Positions 8,745 through 17,386 of a stretch of 64,000 nucleotides of DNA are shown here, piece by piece (positions within the stretch are counted from its first letter, which is position 1; each line of letters begins with the position of its first letter). The notes below the pieces were generated by a model, which saw only the letters and a program-made list of their open reading frames with translations, was not told the origin of the DNA and did not search any database. The position numbers and the translations under genes were made by a program. Origin of the DNA: Candidatus Gastranaerophilales bacterium (GTDB lineage: Bacteria; Cyanobacteriota; Vampirovibrionia; Gastranaerophilales; Gastranaerophilaceae); contig CALYDL010000001.1 in assembly GCA_944325145.1 (NCBI GenBank), positions 1-64,000 on the forward strand, written 5' to 3'.

Positions 8745-9182
8745 TTGAAACTTGTTATACAAAGAACAAAAGAAGCAACGGTTGAAATAAATGGCGATAT
8801 ATGTTCTAAAACCGGCAAAGGAATGCTGATTTTATTTGGCGTTGAAAAAAACGACAGTGAAGATAAAATTGATTATTTAGTTAATAAAGTTTTAAATTTA
8901 AGGTTTTTTGAAGATGAAAACGAAAAAATGAACCTTTCCATTAAAGATATTGAAGGCGAAATTATGGTTGTATCTCAATTTACCTTAGCCGCAAATTGTT
9001 CAAAAGGCCTTAGACCAAGCTTTGATAATGCAATGAAACCTGATATTGCAAATGAATATTATGAAAAATTTGTTTCAAAACTAAGAGAATCTAACCTTGT
9101 TGTTAAAACAGGGGTTTTTGGCGCAAATATGAAAGTTGCCCTTATAAACGATGGGCCTGTTACCTTTATTTTGGAAAAATAA
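8745..9182 (+). CDS. D-aminoacyl-tRNA deacylase
   Basis: Removes D-amino acids mischarged onto tRNA. It is 145 residues, the family length. It has the N-terminal IQR motif, the SQFTL motif near residue 78, the KGLRPSF segment and the C-terminal NDGPVTF loop whose Gly-Pro pair excludes L-aminoacyl substrates. The start is TTG at 8745 with AAAGGAG upstream. It is followed one base later by cca, so both genes of the unit act on tRNA. Confidence 0.96.
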   Translation: MKLVIQRTKEATVEINGDICSKTGKGMLILFGVEKNDSEDKIDYLVNKVLNLRFFEDENEKMNLSIKDIEGEIMVVSQFTLAANCSKGLRPSFDNAMKPDIANEYYEKFVSKLRESNLVVKTGVFGANMKVALINDGPVTFILEK

Positions 9183-9183
9183 A

Positions 9184-10299
9184 ATGAATTTATTAGATAA
9201 ACTTGAAGAAAAAGAAAAAAGAATAATAGATATAGTTTTAAATTCCAATAATGAATTTAAAAACAAAATTTATATTGTTGGCGGCGTTGTTCGTGATTTA
9301 TTAATGGAAAGAAAAATCAAAGATATTGATTTTTTAATTGAAGGAAGCGCAATTGATTTTATAAAAAAATCTAATTTAAAAATTAAATCAACCCATGAAC
9401 CGTTTAACACAGTTAAAGTTGAAATTTTAGGCGAAGAAATTGATATAGCATCAACAAGAATAGAAACTTATGACTATATGGGCGCACTTCCAACTGTTTT
9501 AAAAACAGGCGTTAATATTGAAGATGACCTTAAAAGGCGAGATTTTACAATAAATTCAATTGCTTATAACTTGCATTCAAATAAAATTATAGACCCATAT
9601 TTTGGGCAAAAGGACATTAAAAAAGGGGTGTTAAAAGTTCTTCATAAAAATTCCTTTTTAGATGACCCCACAAGAATTTTAAGAGGGCTTGATTTTAAAT
9701 ACAGGTTTAATTTTGAATTTGATAAAAATACGGCTTCTTTAATTGAAAATTGCCTTGAAACCTTTAATAATGAGCATTTAAGCATAGATAGAATTTATTT
9801 AACTTTAAATAAAATTTTTTCTTATTCTTATTCAAATAAAATTTTAAAAGAAATTTTAGATAAAAAAATATATAAAATTTGGCTGAATAAAACAGATTTA
9901 AAAGAAGAAGATATTGAAAAACTTGATTTGGCAAAAGAAATTTTTAATGCAGCTGAACAAAACAAACTCTACATTTCAGCCCTTGAAAGCTTCTTTTATA
10001 TAAAGCCGCCTTTAAAAAACAATTTTGAAATTTATGAATTTTTTAAAAATTTTAATAACGTTCAATTGGCACTTTATTATTTCAAAACAAATGATAAAAA
10101 CGCAGTTCAATTTTTAAATTTAAAAAATATAAAGCCCGAAATTAACGGCAATGATTTAAAAAGCCTTGGGTTTAATGAAGGCAAATTTATAGGAATTATT
10201 TTAAAAGATGTTTTAAAAGAAAAAATTTTAAACCCAAATAACTTTAAAACAAAACAAAATGAAATTGATTTTGTATTAAATAATTATTCACCTGATTAA
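9184..10299 (+). CDS. CCA tRNA nucleotidyltransferase / poly(A) polymerase family
   Basis: A class II nucleotidyltransferase of 371 residues. GGVVRDLL is at 33-40, the catalytic DxD (DID) at 47-49, RRDFTINSIAYN near 119-130, and DPTRILRGLDF marks the neck domain. No HD phosphohydrolase domain follows. Adding all of CCA or only part cannot be told from sequence. I chose the ATG at 9184, one base after the dtd stop. An earlier in-frame start would lie inside dtd. Confidence 0.93.
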   Translation: MNLLDKLEEKEKRIIDIVLNSNNEFKNKIYIVGGVVRDLLMERKIKDIDFLIEGSAIDFIKKSNLKIKSTHEPFNTVKVEILGEEIDIASTRIETYDYMGALPTVLKTGVNIEDDLKRRDFTINSIAYNLHSNKIIDPYFGQKDIKKGVLKVLHKNSFLDDPTRILRGLDFKYRFNFEFDKNTASLIENCLETFNNEHLSIDRIYLTLNKIFSYSYSNKILKEILDKKIYKIWLNKTDLKEEDIEKLDLAKEIFNAAEQNKLYISALESFFYIKPPLKNNFEIYEFFKNFNNVQLALYYFKTNDKNAVQFLNLKNIKPEINGNDLKSLGFNEGKFIGIILKDVLKEKILNPNNFKTKQNEIDFVLNNYSPD

Positions 10300-10330
10300 A
10301 AGGCCCTGCAATTTGCAGAGCCTTTTGTTT
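10298..10330. terminator. Bidirectional intrinsic terminator
   Basis: Arms at 10298-10311 and 10313-10326 form a long stem around CTGCA/TGCAG with one mismatch. A-rich and T-rich flanks on both sides let it serve cca (+) and the EF-hand coiled-coil gene (-). Confidence 0.85.
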
Positions 10331-12763
10331 TTATTTATCGTCTTCTTTTTCTTCTTTATCGTTTTCTTTTTCATCAACGTTTTTATTATCGAAATATTCT
10401 TTTGTAACTTGTTCGTGGGCTTCTTCTGCCTTGTCAGCTGCGCCGTCTGCATTGTTTCTTTCAGCCTCTGCTTCAGAATTTCTTCTTGCAGCATCTCTGA
10501 CGGCATTAACATATTCGCCCGATTTGCCGTCTGTTCCGACAAGCTCAATAAATGTGTCGAAATCAATTGGTAAATCAACAACTTCTTCGCTGTTTGCAGC
10601 TTCTTGAAGCTTATCTTCAAGCGTGTCTGCTACGTTGCCTAATTTGTCATATGCAGCTTTTGCTTCAGAGCCTGAAATAGACCAGTCTTCAAAAGCATTT
10701 TCAAATTGTTCGCTTGAAATATTTGATGAAATATTGCCTGCTTTACCTGCAATTTGGCCATAGAAAGTTTCAAGGTTTTCTTCTGTGTTCAACGTTTCAT
10801 TAGCAGTAATTTCTTCGCCGTCTTTTGTGATTGTAAATTGATTTATGATATTTGAACCATTGATATCTGAAAAACCTTCATCAACATTATCTTCACCGTT
10901 AATGTTGCCTGATTCTTTAATATCTCTTAAATCAATGCTTGTAATACCTGCCATTGAAGCAGAGGTATATGAAACATCAAAATCAACAGAGTTTGTATAA
11001 GCACCTTTGCCTTTGTAATTTGAGCCGTCTTTGTAGCCGTCAACATCTTCTGAACCAAGTTCGCCAACAGATTCGATTTGGTTATTTGAAATTAATGTTA
11101 ATTGGTCAAGTGCCTTGTTGCCGTCAGCATCAACGTCTTTGGCGTCAATAATGCCGTCATTGTTATAGTCAAAGGCAAGAAGTTCGGATATACCGTCTTT
11201 AGAACCTAATAAATCATTATTATTACCGTCGGTATAATCGAATTTACCGTTGTCATCTCTGTCTGTAATAAATGAATATGTTATGTTGCCGTCTTGGAAT
11301 GTGATAGGGTCATAGTGGCCTCTGTCTGTTTCAATTTCACCGGTGCCGTCTTCGGTTGAAGTTCCTGCGCCAACATTCCAACAATCAAGAATTTTTGCTG
11401 CTATATCTTGATATAATGTGCCTGTTTCAGCAGTATCTTGAACAATTTGATAGTTTCTGCCTGATGCTTGATTTGAAAGTGCATAATCAATTCCTGAATT
11501 TGGGAATGCTTTTGTCATAACATACATGGCTTCTTTAAATGTAAAGCCTGCTTTGTACATTTTATCCAAAGAACTTAACCCTAATTCTTGAAGTTTTTCA
11601 ACATTGCCTGCATCAACACTATCTGCTGTTTTTGGTTTTCCTGAAGTTGCAATTGCATTTAATTTTGAATAAACCGCTTCATCAGACCCTGCGTTATTTG
11701 GAATAACATATGAAATAGTACCATCTGCCTTAACGCTTCTTTTAATACCGCAATTCCAAGTATTCATAACAAAAGTCATTATTTCATCAGGAGTTGCACC
11801 CAAATTTTGAAGATCTTGAAGCATGCCTTCATTGTTAATTCTGTCACTTAAGTTTTGCAACTGCGGGTTTTTATCTATTGTTGCATACCAAGTTGCATTG
11901 TAGCCGGTGCCTTCATTTTTAGCTGCATAAGCCGCCATTGCATCATCAATTCTTTGTTGCTGCTCAGGAGTTCTTTCTTGAACGGCATTGTTATTATCGG
12001 GGTTTGGTGTATCGCCTGCATTTCCGACAAATGCAGCCGCATCGGCCAAAATTTCATCTGCAACTTCTGCTTTGGCACCTGAATAAACGGGAACTTTTGC
12101 GTCTAAGTCTTTGTTTTCATATGCAGCCTTAATTGTGTCTGACATATTATTTTTTGTTATTGTTAAAAGGTTAATTGTTGCATTTGTAGAGCTTAATTGA
12201 TTTTGCAAACCTTTAACTTTGTCTAAATCTGTTTGAATTTCCTGCATAACAGGGCTTAATTGGCCTTTTATTGAATCATATTGAGCGTATAAATTCTTAA
12301 TAATACCCATATTGCCGCCTGCAACAGTTCTAATTCTTTTTTCAAACGCTTGGTTGTAGCAGCTTTCATATGAATCATGGTTATCTTTATTATACGAATC
12401 AACAGCATCTCTTGCGGCAAGCCTTGCAGCTTCTTTTACATCTTGCTGGTATTCAATTGTTTCTTTTGAAATTTGTGAAATAACATCAGCCAAATCGTCA
12501 TTTTTGCCATTGATTTCATAGTTTTTATCTTCAATTTCAGCTGTTAATTTCTCAGCTTCTTCAGTTAGTTCATCAATTTTTGCTTGCAAGGCGTCAATTT
12601 GTTTTTGAATTTGTTCTTTGCCTTTTTCGCCTGCATTAAAATAACCGGTGTCTTCAAACAATGTTTGAAGCTCGTCTTTTGAGTAAGTAACTCCTCCGTT
12701 TACAGTGTTTTGAGCGATATTTTCGCATAATTTTGAAACGCTGCTGTTGTTAATAGATGACAT
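10331..12763 (-). CDS. Large acidic coiled-coil protein with EF-hand-like loops
   Basis: An 810-residue protein that I cannot place in a named family. Residues 47-110 and about 160-215 are predicted coiled coil by heptad pattern. Canonical calcium-loop spacing is seen at 501-512 (DRDDNGKFDYTD) and 532-543 (DYNNDGIIDAKD). The C-terminus is charged and disordered. There is no signal peptide or membrane segment. The start is ATG 12763 with AGGAAA upstream; an upstream in-frame ATG (12823) has poorer context. A domain beginning DPI-x-F (485) resembles the one at residue 250 of the protein encoded at 15709-17271. Both genes flank secA and are transcribed away from or alongside it. Confidence 0.8.
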   Translation of the reverse strand: MSSINNSSVSKLCENIAQNTVNGGVTYSKDELQTLFEDTGYFNAGEKGKEQIQKQIDALQAKIDELTEEAEKLTAEIEDKNYEINGKNDDLADVISQISKETIEYQQDVKEAARLAARDAVDSYNKDNHDSYESCYNQAFEKRIRTVAGGNMGIIKNLYAQYDSIKGQLSPVMQEIQTDLDKVKGLQNQLSSTNATINLLTITKNNMSDTIKAAYENKDLDAKVPVYSGAKAEVADEILADAAAFVGNAGDTPNPDNNNAVQERTPEQQQRIDDAMAAYAAKNEGTGYNATWYATIDKNPQLQNLSDRINNEGMLQDLQNLGATPDEIMTFVMNTWNCGIKRSVKADGTISYVIPNNAGSDEAVYSKLNAIATSGKPKTADSVDAGNVEKLQELGLSSLDKMYKAGFTFKEAMYVMTKAFPNSGIDYALSNQASGRNYQIVQDTAETGTLYQDIAAKILDCWNVGAGTSTEDGTGEIETDRGHYDPITFQDGNITYSFITDRDDNGKFDYTDGNNNDLLGSKDGISELLAFDYNNDGIIDAKDVDADGNKALDQLTLISNNQIESVGELGSEDVDGYKDGSNYKGKGAYTNSVDFDVSYTSASMAGITSIDLRDIKESGNINGEDNVDEGFSDINGSNIINQFTITKDGEEITANETLNTEENLETFYGQIAGKAGNISSNISSEQFENAFEDWSISGSEAKAAYDKLGNVADTLEDKLQEAANSEEVVDLPIDFDTFIELVGTDGKSGEYVNAVRDAARRNSEAEAERNNADGAADKAEEAHEQVTKEYFDNKNVDEKENDKEEKEDDK

Positions 12764-12857
12764 ACAATTTCCTTTCCGCACTATACGAATTATAAATTGG
12801 CCCGATAAGCACTTTATCGACAATTTGGAAAAGAAAATTCAATTTTTTTATGAAATT

Positions 12858-12869
12858 ATTAAAAAATGT
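12858..12869. promoter_or_regulatory. ATTAAAAAATGT motif copy
   Basis: This 12-base motif lies between secA and the 10331-12763 gene, 95 bases upstream of that gene's ATG. The identical 12-mer is at 45216-45227, and one-mismatch copies are at 27149-27160 (complement) and 63797-63808. It is embedded in a near-palindrome, AAATGTTTACATTT. Confidence 0.35.
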
Positions 12870-12886
12870 TTACATTTTAGATATTT

Positions 12887-15508
12887 TTACGCTTCATTGT
12901 CTGAATCAACAAATTGAATGCCAAATCTTACTCTAAAAATATGTTTAACGGTTTCAGATTGAATATCAAACATCATTTGGTTAAAGTAATCAAAAGCTTT
13001 CTTTTTGTATTCAAGCAACGGGTCTTTTTGTCCGTATGCAACCAAGCCTATTGAATCTTTAAGGTCATCTATGTTATTCAAGTGGTCAATCCATTTTTGA
13101 TCAACAACTTGCAATAAAATATCTTTTTCAATATGGCGAAGCATATTATCATCCGAAAATGCAACTTGGGGTTCATCAATTTGCCCGTATTTTGTCATAA
13201 CCTCATTAAATGCATCTATTGTTGCTTTTTCATGGTCTTTGTATGCATTAACAGATTCTTTTTTCAAAAGTTCTAAAATATCGGAATATCTTAATTTTTT
13301 AATGTCTTCCATTTTGATTTTATCTGATAGTTGCGGAAAAACAGTGTGAATTTCAGTTGTTAAAAGCTTAAGGTCATCTTCAACATATTCAGCAGGCGAC
13401 ATATCTTTTGAAATATATTGCCTCAACAACCTTTCACATTCTTTTTCAATCATATAAATAATATCTTCATATAAAGATTTATTTGATAAAACTTTCTTTC
13501 TTTGGGTATAGAATTTTTCCCTTTGAATATTAATAACATCATCATATTCAAGAACAGATTTTCTTATATCAAAGTTTCTTGTTTCAACTTTCTTCTGCGC
13601 AGATTGAATTTGTTTCGTAATTAAAGGAGATTCAATAGGAACATCATCCGGCATGAACGAAGCAATAATATTTCCGCCAAAAATTCTCATTAAATCGTCT
13701 TCCAATGAAAGGTAAAACCTTGTAGACCCAGGGTCGCCCTGACGAGCAGCACGCCCTCTTAATTGGTTATCAATACGCCTTGATTCATGGCGCTCTGTTC
13801 CTATAACATGCAAGCCGCCAAGTTTAACAACTTCATCGTGTTCTTTTTCCGTTATTTTTCTTGCTTCTAAAAGTGCTTTTTCTTTTGCTGTTTCATAATC
13901 TGGGTGCTCATATGTTATTCCCATGGAATCAAGCTTTTCTTTAGCCAAGTATTCAGGGTTACCGCCAAGAAGAATGTCTGTTCCACGGCCTGCCATGTTG
14001 GTTGCAATTGTAACAGAACCTAATCTTCCTGCTTGTGCAATTATATAAGCTTCTTTTTCATGGTGTTTGGCATTTAAAACATTATGTTTTATTCCCCTTT
14101 TCTTTAAAAGAGCAGATAAAATTTCCGATTTTTCAATGCTTATTGTGCCACATAAAACAGGGCGCCCGATTTTTGACAATTCTGCAATTTCATTTACAAC
14201 ATTTTCAAATTTTGCCCTTTGTGTTTTATAAATAACATCTGGGTGGTTAATTCTTATATCAGGTTTATTTGTTGGAATTGCCGTAACTTCCAAATTATAT
14301 ATTTTGCCAAATTCAGCTTCTTCTGTCATTGCAGTACCTGTCATACCCGATAATTTTGGGTATAACCTGAATAAATTTTGGAATGTAATGCTTGCTAGTG
14401 TTTGGGTTTCATCTTGAATTTTAACCCCTTCTTTAGCTTCAATTGATTGATGCAGCCCTTCAGACCATCTTCTGCCTTGCATTAAACGGCCTGTAAACTC
14501 GTCAACAATCATAACTTCACCGTTTCTAACGACATAATCCGTATCTTTAATATAAAGTTCTTTTGCTCTTAGGGCTTGAGTTAAGTAGTGAGCGTATTGG
14601 GTTTTAATATCATACAAGTCGTCAACTTGAAGAAGTTCTTGAGCTTTATCTATGCCATCTTCCGTAAATATAATATTTTTTGTTTTTTCATCCACTTCAT
14701 AGTGAACATTTTTTTCAAGCATTGGCGCAATTTTTGCCATTAAAATATAAGTTTCTGCTGATTGTTCAAGGCGGCCTGAAATTATTAAAGGCGTTCTTGC
14801 TTCATCTATTAAAATGCTGTCAACTTCATCAATAATTGCATAGTTATAAGGCCTTTGAACCAACATATCCAAAGATTTTGCCATATTATCTCTTAAATAA
14901 TCAAAGCCGAATTCATTGTTTGTGCCATAAGTTATATCGCATTCATAGGCTTTTTTCTTTTCTTCAAAGTCATATCCGCCTGCGGAAGACAAAATAACTC
15001 CAACAGTTAACCCCAAAAATTCAAAAATTTTACCCATCCAATCACGGTCACGTTTTGCAAGGTAATCGTTAACCGTAATAATATGAACGCCTTTTCCTGT
15101 TAGCGCATTCAAATAAGCAGGCAATGTTGCAACAAGGGTTTTACCTTCACCTGTTCTCATTTCTGCAATATGACCTTCATGAAGAAAAATGCCGCCAATT
15201 AATTGAACATCAAAATGGCGCATGTTTAAAACTCTTTTACCTGCTTCTCTCACAGTCGCAAAAGCTTCGGGCAAAATTTTATCTAATGCAGCTTTTTCAA
15301 GCGCCAAATCAGTTTTATAATCAGTTGATGTTTCTCTTTCAGATAAAATCTTTTTAAATTCAGCCGTTTTTGCCTTTAGTTCTTCATCTGTTAATGCTGC
15401 AAATTCAGGTTCTAAATTGTTAATATGGTTAACAATGGGCATAACCTTTTTAATTTTTCTGTCATTCGGGTCTTTAAAAATTTTAAGCAATACGTCAACA
15501 ACGCCCAT
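12887..15508 (-). CDS. Preprotein translocase ATPase SecA
   Basis: The motor of Sec-dependent protein export, 873 residues. It has the N-terminal EMRTGEGKTLVATL Walker A, DEVDSILIDEARTPLIISG Walker B/DEAD region, the GTERHESRRIDNQLRGRAARQGDPGSTRF helicase motif and the C-terminal helical scaffold. It ends at RFGIQFV without the cysteine-rich zinc (SEC-C) tail found in many SecA proteins. The GAGGA ribosome site supports the start at 15508. A divergent promoter region (15509-15708) separates it from the second EF-hand gene. Confidence 0.98.
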   Translation of the reverse strand: MGVVDVLLKIFKDPNDRKIKKVMPIVNHINNLEPEFAALTDEELKAKTAEFKKILSERETSTDYKTDLALEKAALDKILPEAFATVREAGKRVLNMRHFDVQLIGGIFLHEGHIAEMRTGEGKTLVATLPAYLNALTGKGVHIITVNDYLAKRDRDWMGKIFEFLGLTVGVILSSAGGYDFEEKKKAYECDITYGTNNEFGFDYLRDNMAKSLDMLVQRPYNYAIIDEVDSILIDEARTPLIISGRLEQSAETYILMAKIAPMLEKNVHYEVDEKTKNIIFTEDGIDKAQELLQVDDLYDIKTQYAHYLTQALRAKELYIKDTDYVVRNGEVMIVDEFTGRLMQGRRWSEGLHQSIEAKEGVKIQDETQTLASITFQNLFRLYPKLSGMTGTAMTEEAEFGKIYNLEVTAIPTNKPDIRINHPDVIYKTQRAKFENVVNEIAELSKIGRPVLCGTISIEKSEILSALLKKRGIKHNVLNAKHHEKEAYIIAQAGRLGSVTIATNMAGRGTDILLGGNPEYLAKEKLDSMGITYEHPDYETAKEKALLEARKITEKEHDEVVKLGGLHVIGTERHESRRIDNQLRGRAARQGDPGSTRFYLSLEDDLMRIFGGNIIASFMPDDVPIESPLITKQIQSAQKKVETRNFDIRKSVLEYDDVINIQREKFYTQRKKVLSNKSLYEDIIYMIEKECERLLRQYISKDMSPAEYVEDDLKLLTTEIHTVFPQLSDKIKMEDIKKLRYSDILELLKKESVNAYKDHEKATIDAFNEVMTKYGQIDEPQVAFSDDNMLRHIEKDILLQVVDQKWIDHLNNIDDLKDSIGLVAYGQKDPLLEYKKKAFDYFNQMMFDIQSETVKHIFRVRFGIQFVDSDNEA

Positions 15509-15612
15509 GGTAAAATCCTCATTCTAATCATATCTATTATATTTATATAGATAATATCACAAAAAGAAAATTCGTGAAGTTATCTTGTCATCTAGTTTAC
15601 AAGGTTTATTGT

Positions 15613-15622
15613 AAAGAAATGT
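15613..15622. promoter_or_regulatory. AAAGAAATGT motif copy in the secA divergent gap
   Basis: A relaxed copy of the ATTAAGAAATGT motif (here TAAAGAAATGTAAC), 86 bases before the ATG at 15709 and 104 bases from the secA start. A TATACT (15660-15665) and a TATATA (15667-15672) downstream could serve as -10 boxes for the plus-strand gene. The -35 spacing from TTGAAA (15640) is poor. Confidence 0.3.
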
Positions 15623-15708
15623 AACAAAAATCATTAATCTTGAAATTCAATATTCTGTATATACTTTATATATACATCAGTGACTTAGATAAATGAAAGG
15701 TATTGGTT

Positions 15709-17271
15709 ATGACTATTGATTCTATCGCTACACAGTATACAACTTGGACAAACGCTAACGGCAACACAATCGGCAATAACGGCGGCGTTGAAATTTCTTT
15801 TGAAGATGATATTTTAACATTTACAGAAGCAGATGGTGATACATATCAAGTTGACGGCAAAGGTTTAACAGACGCAGACATCCAAACACTCGCAGGCGAA
15901 TTAAACGCAACAATCAAAGGTGCAGATGAAGCTCAAACAACCGAAGCAACAACAGCAGATGACGCAGACTTAGATGCTAACAAAGAAAAGAAAGCTGAAC
16001 TTCAAGCACAATGGGATGCGCTCAACACATCAGCTGAAACAATTAAAGAAACTGTTGAAAAGTTAAGTGAAGAAATCAAAAAATCATTAGATGAAGCAAT
16101 TGATGCTCAAAAAGAAATAACAGAAGAAGAACAAGAAAGAGTTAAAGAATTAGTTTCAACACAAATCGAACAATTCAAAAAAGATAAAGAAGCAGGCAAA
16201 GACGTTAAAATGAGCGACCTTCAAGCTAACATCCAAGCAGGTCTTCAAGAAGGCGGATTTGACGAAGAAATGTCAGCAATTTTATCAGATTTAGTTGTTA
16301 CAAATACAAAAATGGTTACAATGGATTCATTATTAAGCGAACTCGGCGTAATCAACGGCCAAATGAAAATGTTAGACACAGAAATGGCAAACCTTGACAA
16401 AGTTATCGAAGAACAAGAAAAAGCAGCAGAAGAAGCAGCAAACTGCAATCCTTGCGACCCTATCGGCTTCAAAAATGAAGATGGCACAACATTTGAATTT
16501 GTAGTTGATAAAGATGGCAACGGCGAACTTTCAAACTTCTCAGAATTCTTAGGCTCAGAAAACTTCTTTGATGAAATGGTTGCTCTTGATGGTGACGGCT
16601 CAGGCGATGTAACAAACGAAGAATTGAATGACGCAGGCGTTATGGTTCTTGTTAAAGACGCTAACGGCAACCAAGAATTAAAATCAATTGAAGAAGCATT
16701 CGGCGGCGAAGATGTAAATGTTAACTTAAATAGCTACGCTGAAGCAGGTGAAGGCGCAGTTGCTGAAAACGGCCAAACACTTCTCGGCAACTTCGACATC
16801 TCAGTTGGCGATGATACATACGAAGGCTATTCAACATTAGATTCAGCTGAATACTTACTGGAAAACTATACATTCACAGATGAAAACCCAAACAACTTAA
16901 CAGTAGACGGTGCAGCAGGTGCTGAAGATGCTGAAAACATCGAAGGCGATGCTGAAAGAGGCCAAATTACAGCAGATATCGATAAATTCATCGAAGAATA
17001 TGAAGCAAAATTAACAGAATATGAAGCTCAATTCGAAAGCTTGACAGAATTATTAGGCTTAGATGAAGAATTAGTTGCAACAATCCACGAATTCGCTGAA
17101 ACACAAGGTGCAGCAGCAGCTCAATCAATCATTAAAGAAACTGAAGCAGCTGAAGCTAAAGAAGCTGAAGAAGTTGAAGCTGAAGATGAACAAGCAGCAG
17201 TTGTAGGTGCTGAAGGCGCTGAAAACGAAGAAGCTGATGACGAAGAAAAAGAAGAAAAAGAAGCAGCATAA
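15709..17271 (+). CDS. Acidic coiled-coil protein with paired EF-hand-like loops
   Basis: A 520-residue, very acidic protein with no family I recognise. Residues 90-160 and 205-245 have heptad-like coiled-coil character. Two loops fit EF-hand spacing, at 267-278 (DKDGNGELSNFS) and 294-305 (DGDGSGDVTNEE). The C-terminal 70 residues are almost only A, E, D and K. A CNPC motif sits at 246-249. There is no signal peptide. ATG 15709 has GAAAGG 8 bases upstream; a TTG at 15703 is less likely. Use of atc, ggc and aac codons is heavier than in neighbours, which suggests high expression. The DPIGF...LGS...ALDGDGSG block aligns with the 810-residue protein across secA. Confidence 0.82.
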   Translation: MTIDSIATQYTTWTNANGNTIGNNGGVEISFEDDILTFTEADGDTYQVDGKGLTDADIQTLAGELNATIKGADEAQTTEATTADDADLDANKEKKAELQAQWDALNTSAETIKETVEKLSEEIKKSLDEAIDAQKEITEEEQERVKELVSTQIEQFKKDKEAGKDVKMSDLQANIQAGLQEGGFDEEMSAILSDLVVTNTKMVTMDSLLSELGVINGQMKMLDTEMANLDKVIEEQEKAAEEAANCNPCDPIGFKNEDGTTFEFVVDKDGNGELSNFSEFLGSENFFDEMVALDGDGSGDVTNEELNDAGVMVLVKDANGNQELKSIEEAFGGEDVNVNLNSYAEAGEGAVAENGQTLLGNFDISVGDDTYEGYSTLDSAEYLLENYTFTDENPNNLTVDGAAGAEDAENIEGDAERGQITADIDKFIEEYEAKLTEYEAQFESLTELLGLDEELVATIHEFAETQGAAAAQSIIKETEAAEAKEAEEVEAEDEQAAVVGAEGAENEEADDEEKEEKEAA

Positions 17272-17292
17272 TCAATACTTAGTTAATAAAAC

Positions 17293-17325
17293 AAAAGGAA
17301 CGGTTTCATTCCGTTCCTTTTTTTT
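17293..17325 (+). terminator. Intrinsic terminator
   Basis: A perfect 11-base stem (17293-17303 and 17311-17321, AAAAGGAACGG core) with a 7-base loop runs into a T-tract. It ends the EF-hand gene. Its T-run overlaps the -35 box of the next promoter. Confidence 0.9.
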
Positions 17326-17352
17326 GACAAAAAAAATTCACCCCGTTAAAAT
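17324..17352 (+). promoter_or_regulatory. Near-consensus sigma-70 promoter for the transporter-ruvB unit
   Basis: TTGACA at 17324-17329 and TAAAAT at 17347-17352 are separated by exactly 17 bases. The predicted transcription start is near 17359, about 28 bases before the GTG start codon. Confidence 0.75.
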
Positions 17353-17370
17353 TAAACTGATTAGTTTAAT
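17351..17370. promoter_or_regulatory. Perfect inverted repeat overlapping the -10 box and start site
   Basis: ATTAAACT-GATT-AGTTTAAT is an 8-base perfect inverted repeat with a 4-base centre. It overlaps the last bases of the -10 box and the predicted transcription start, the usual position of a repressor operator. Confidence 0.45.
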
Positions 17371-17386
17371 TTTATAGGGAGGACAA

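Noticed and set aside
9151-9183. Upstream extension of cca into dtd
   Set aside because: The ATG at 9184 follows the dtd stop by one base and gives the normal family N-terminus.
10313-10573. Phenylalanine-rich plus-strand frame
   Set aside because: It is the complement of the acidic, lysine/glutamate-rich C-terminus of the EF-hand coiled-coil gene.
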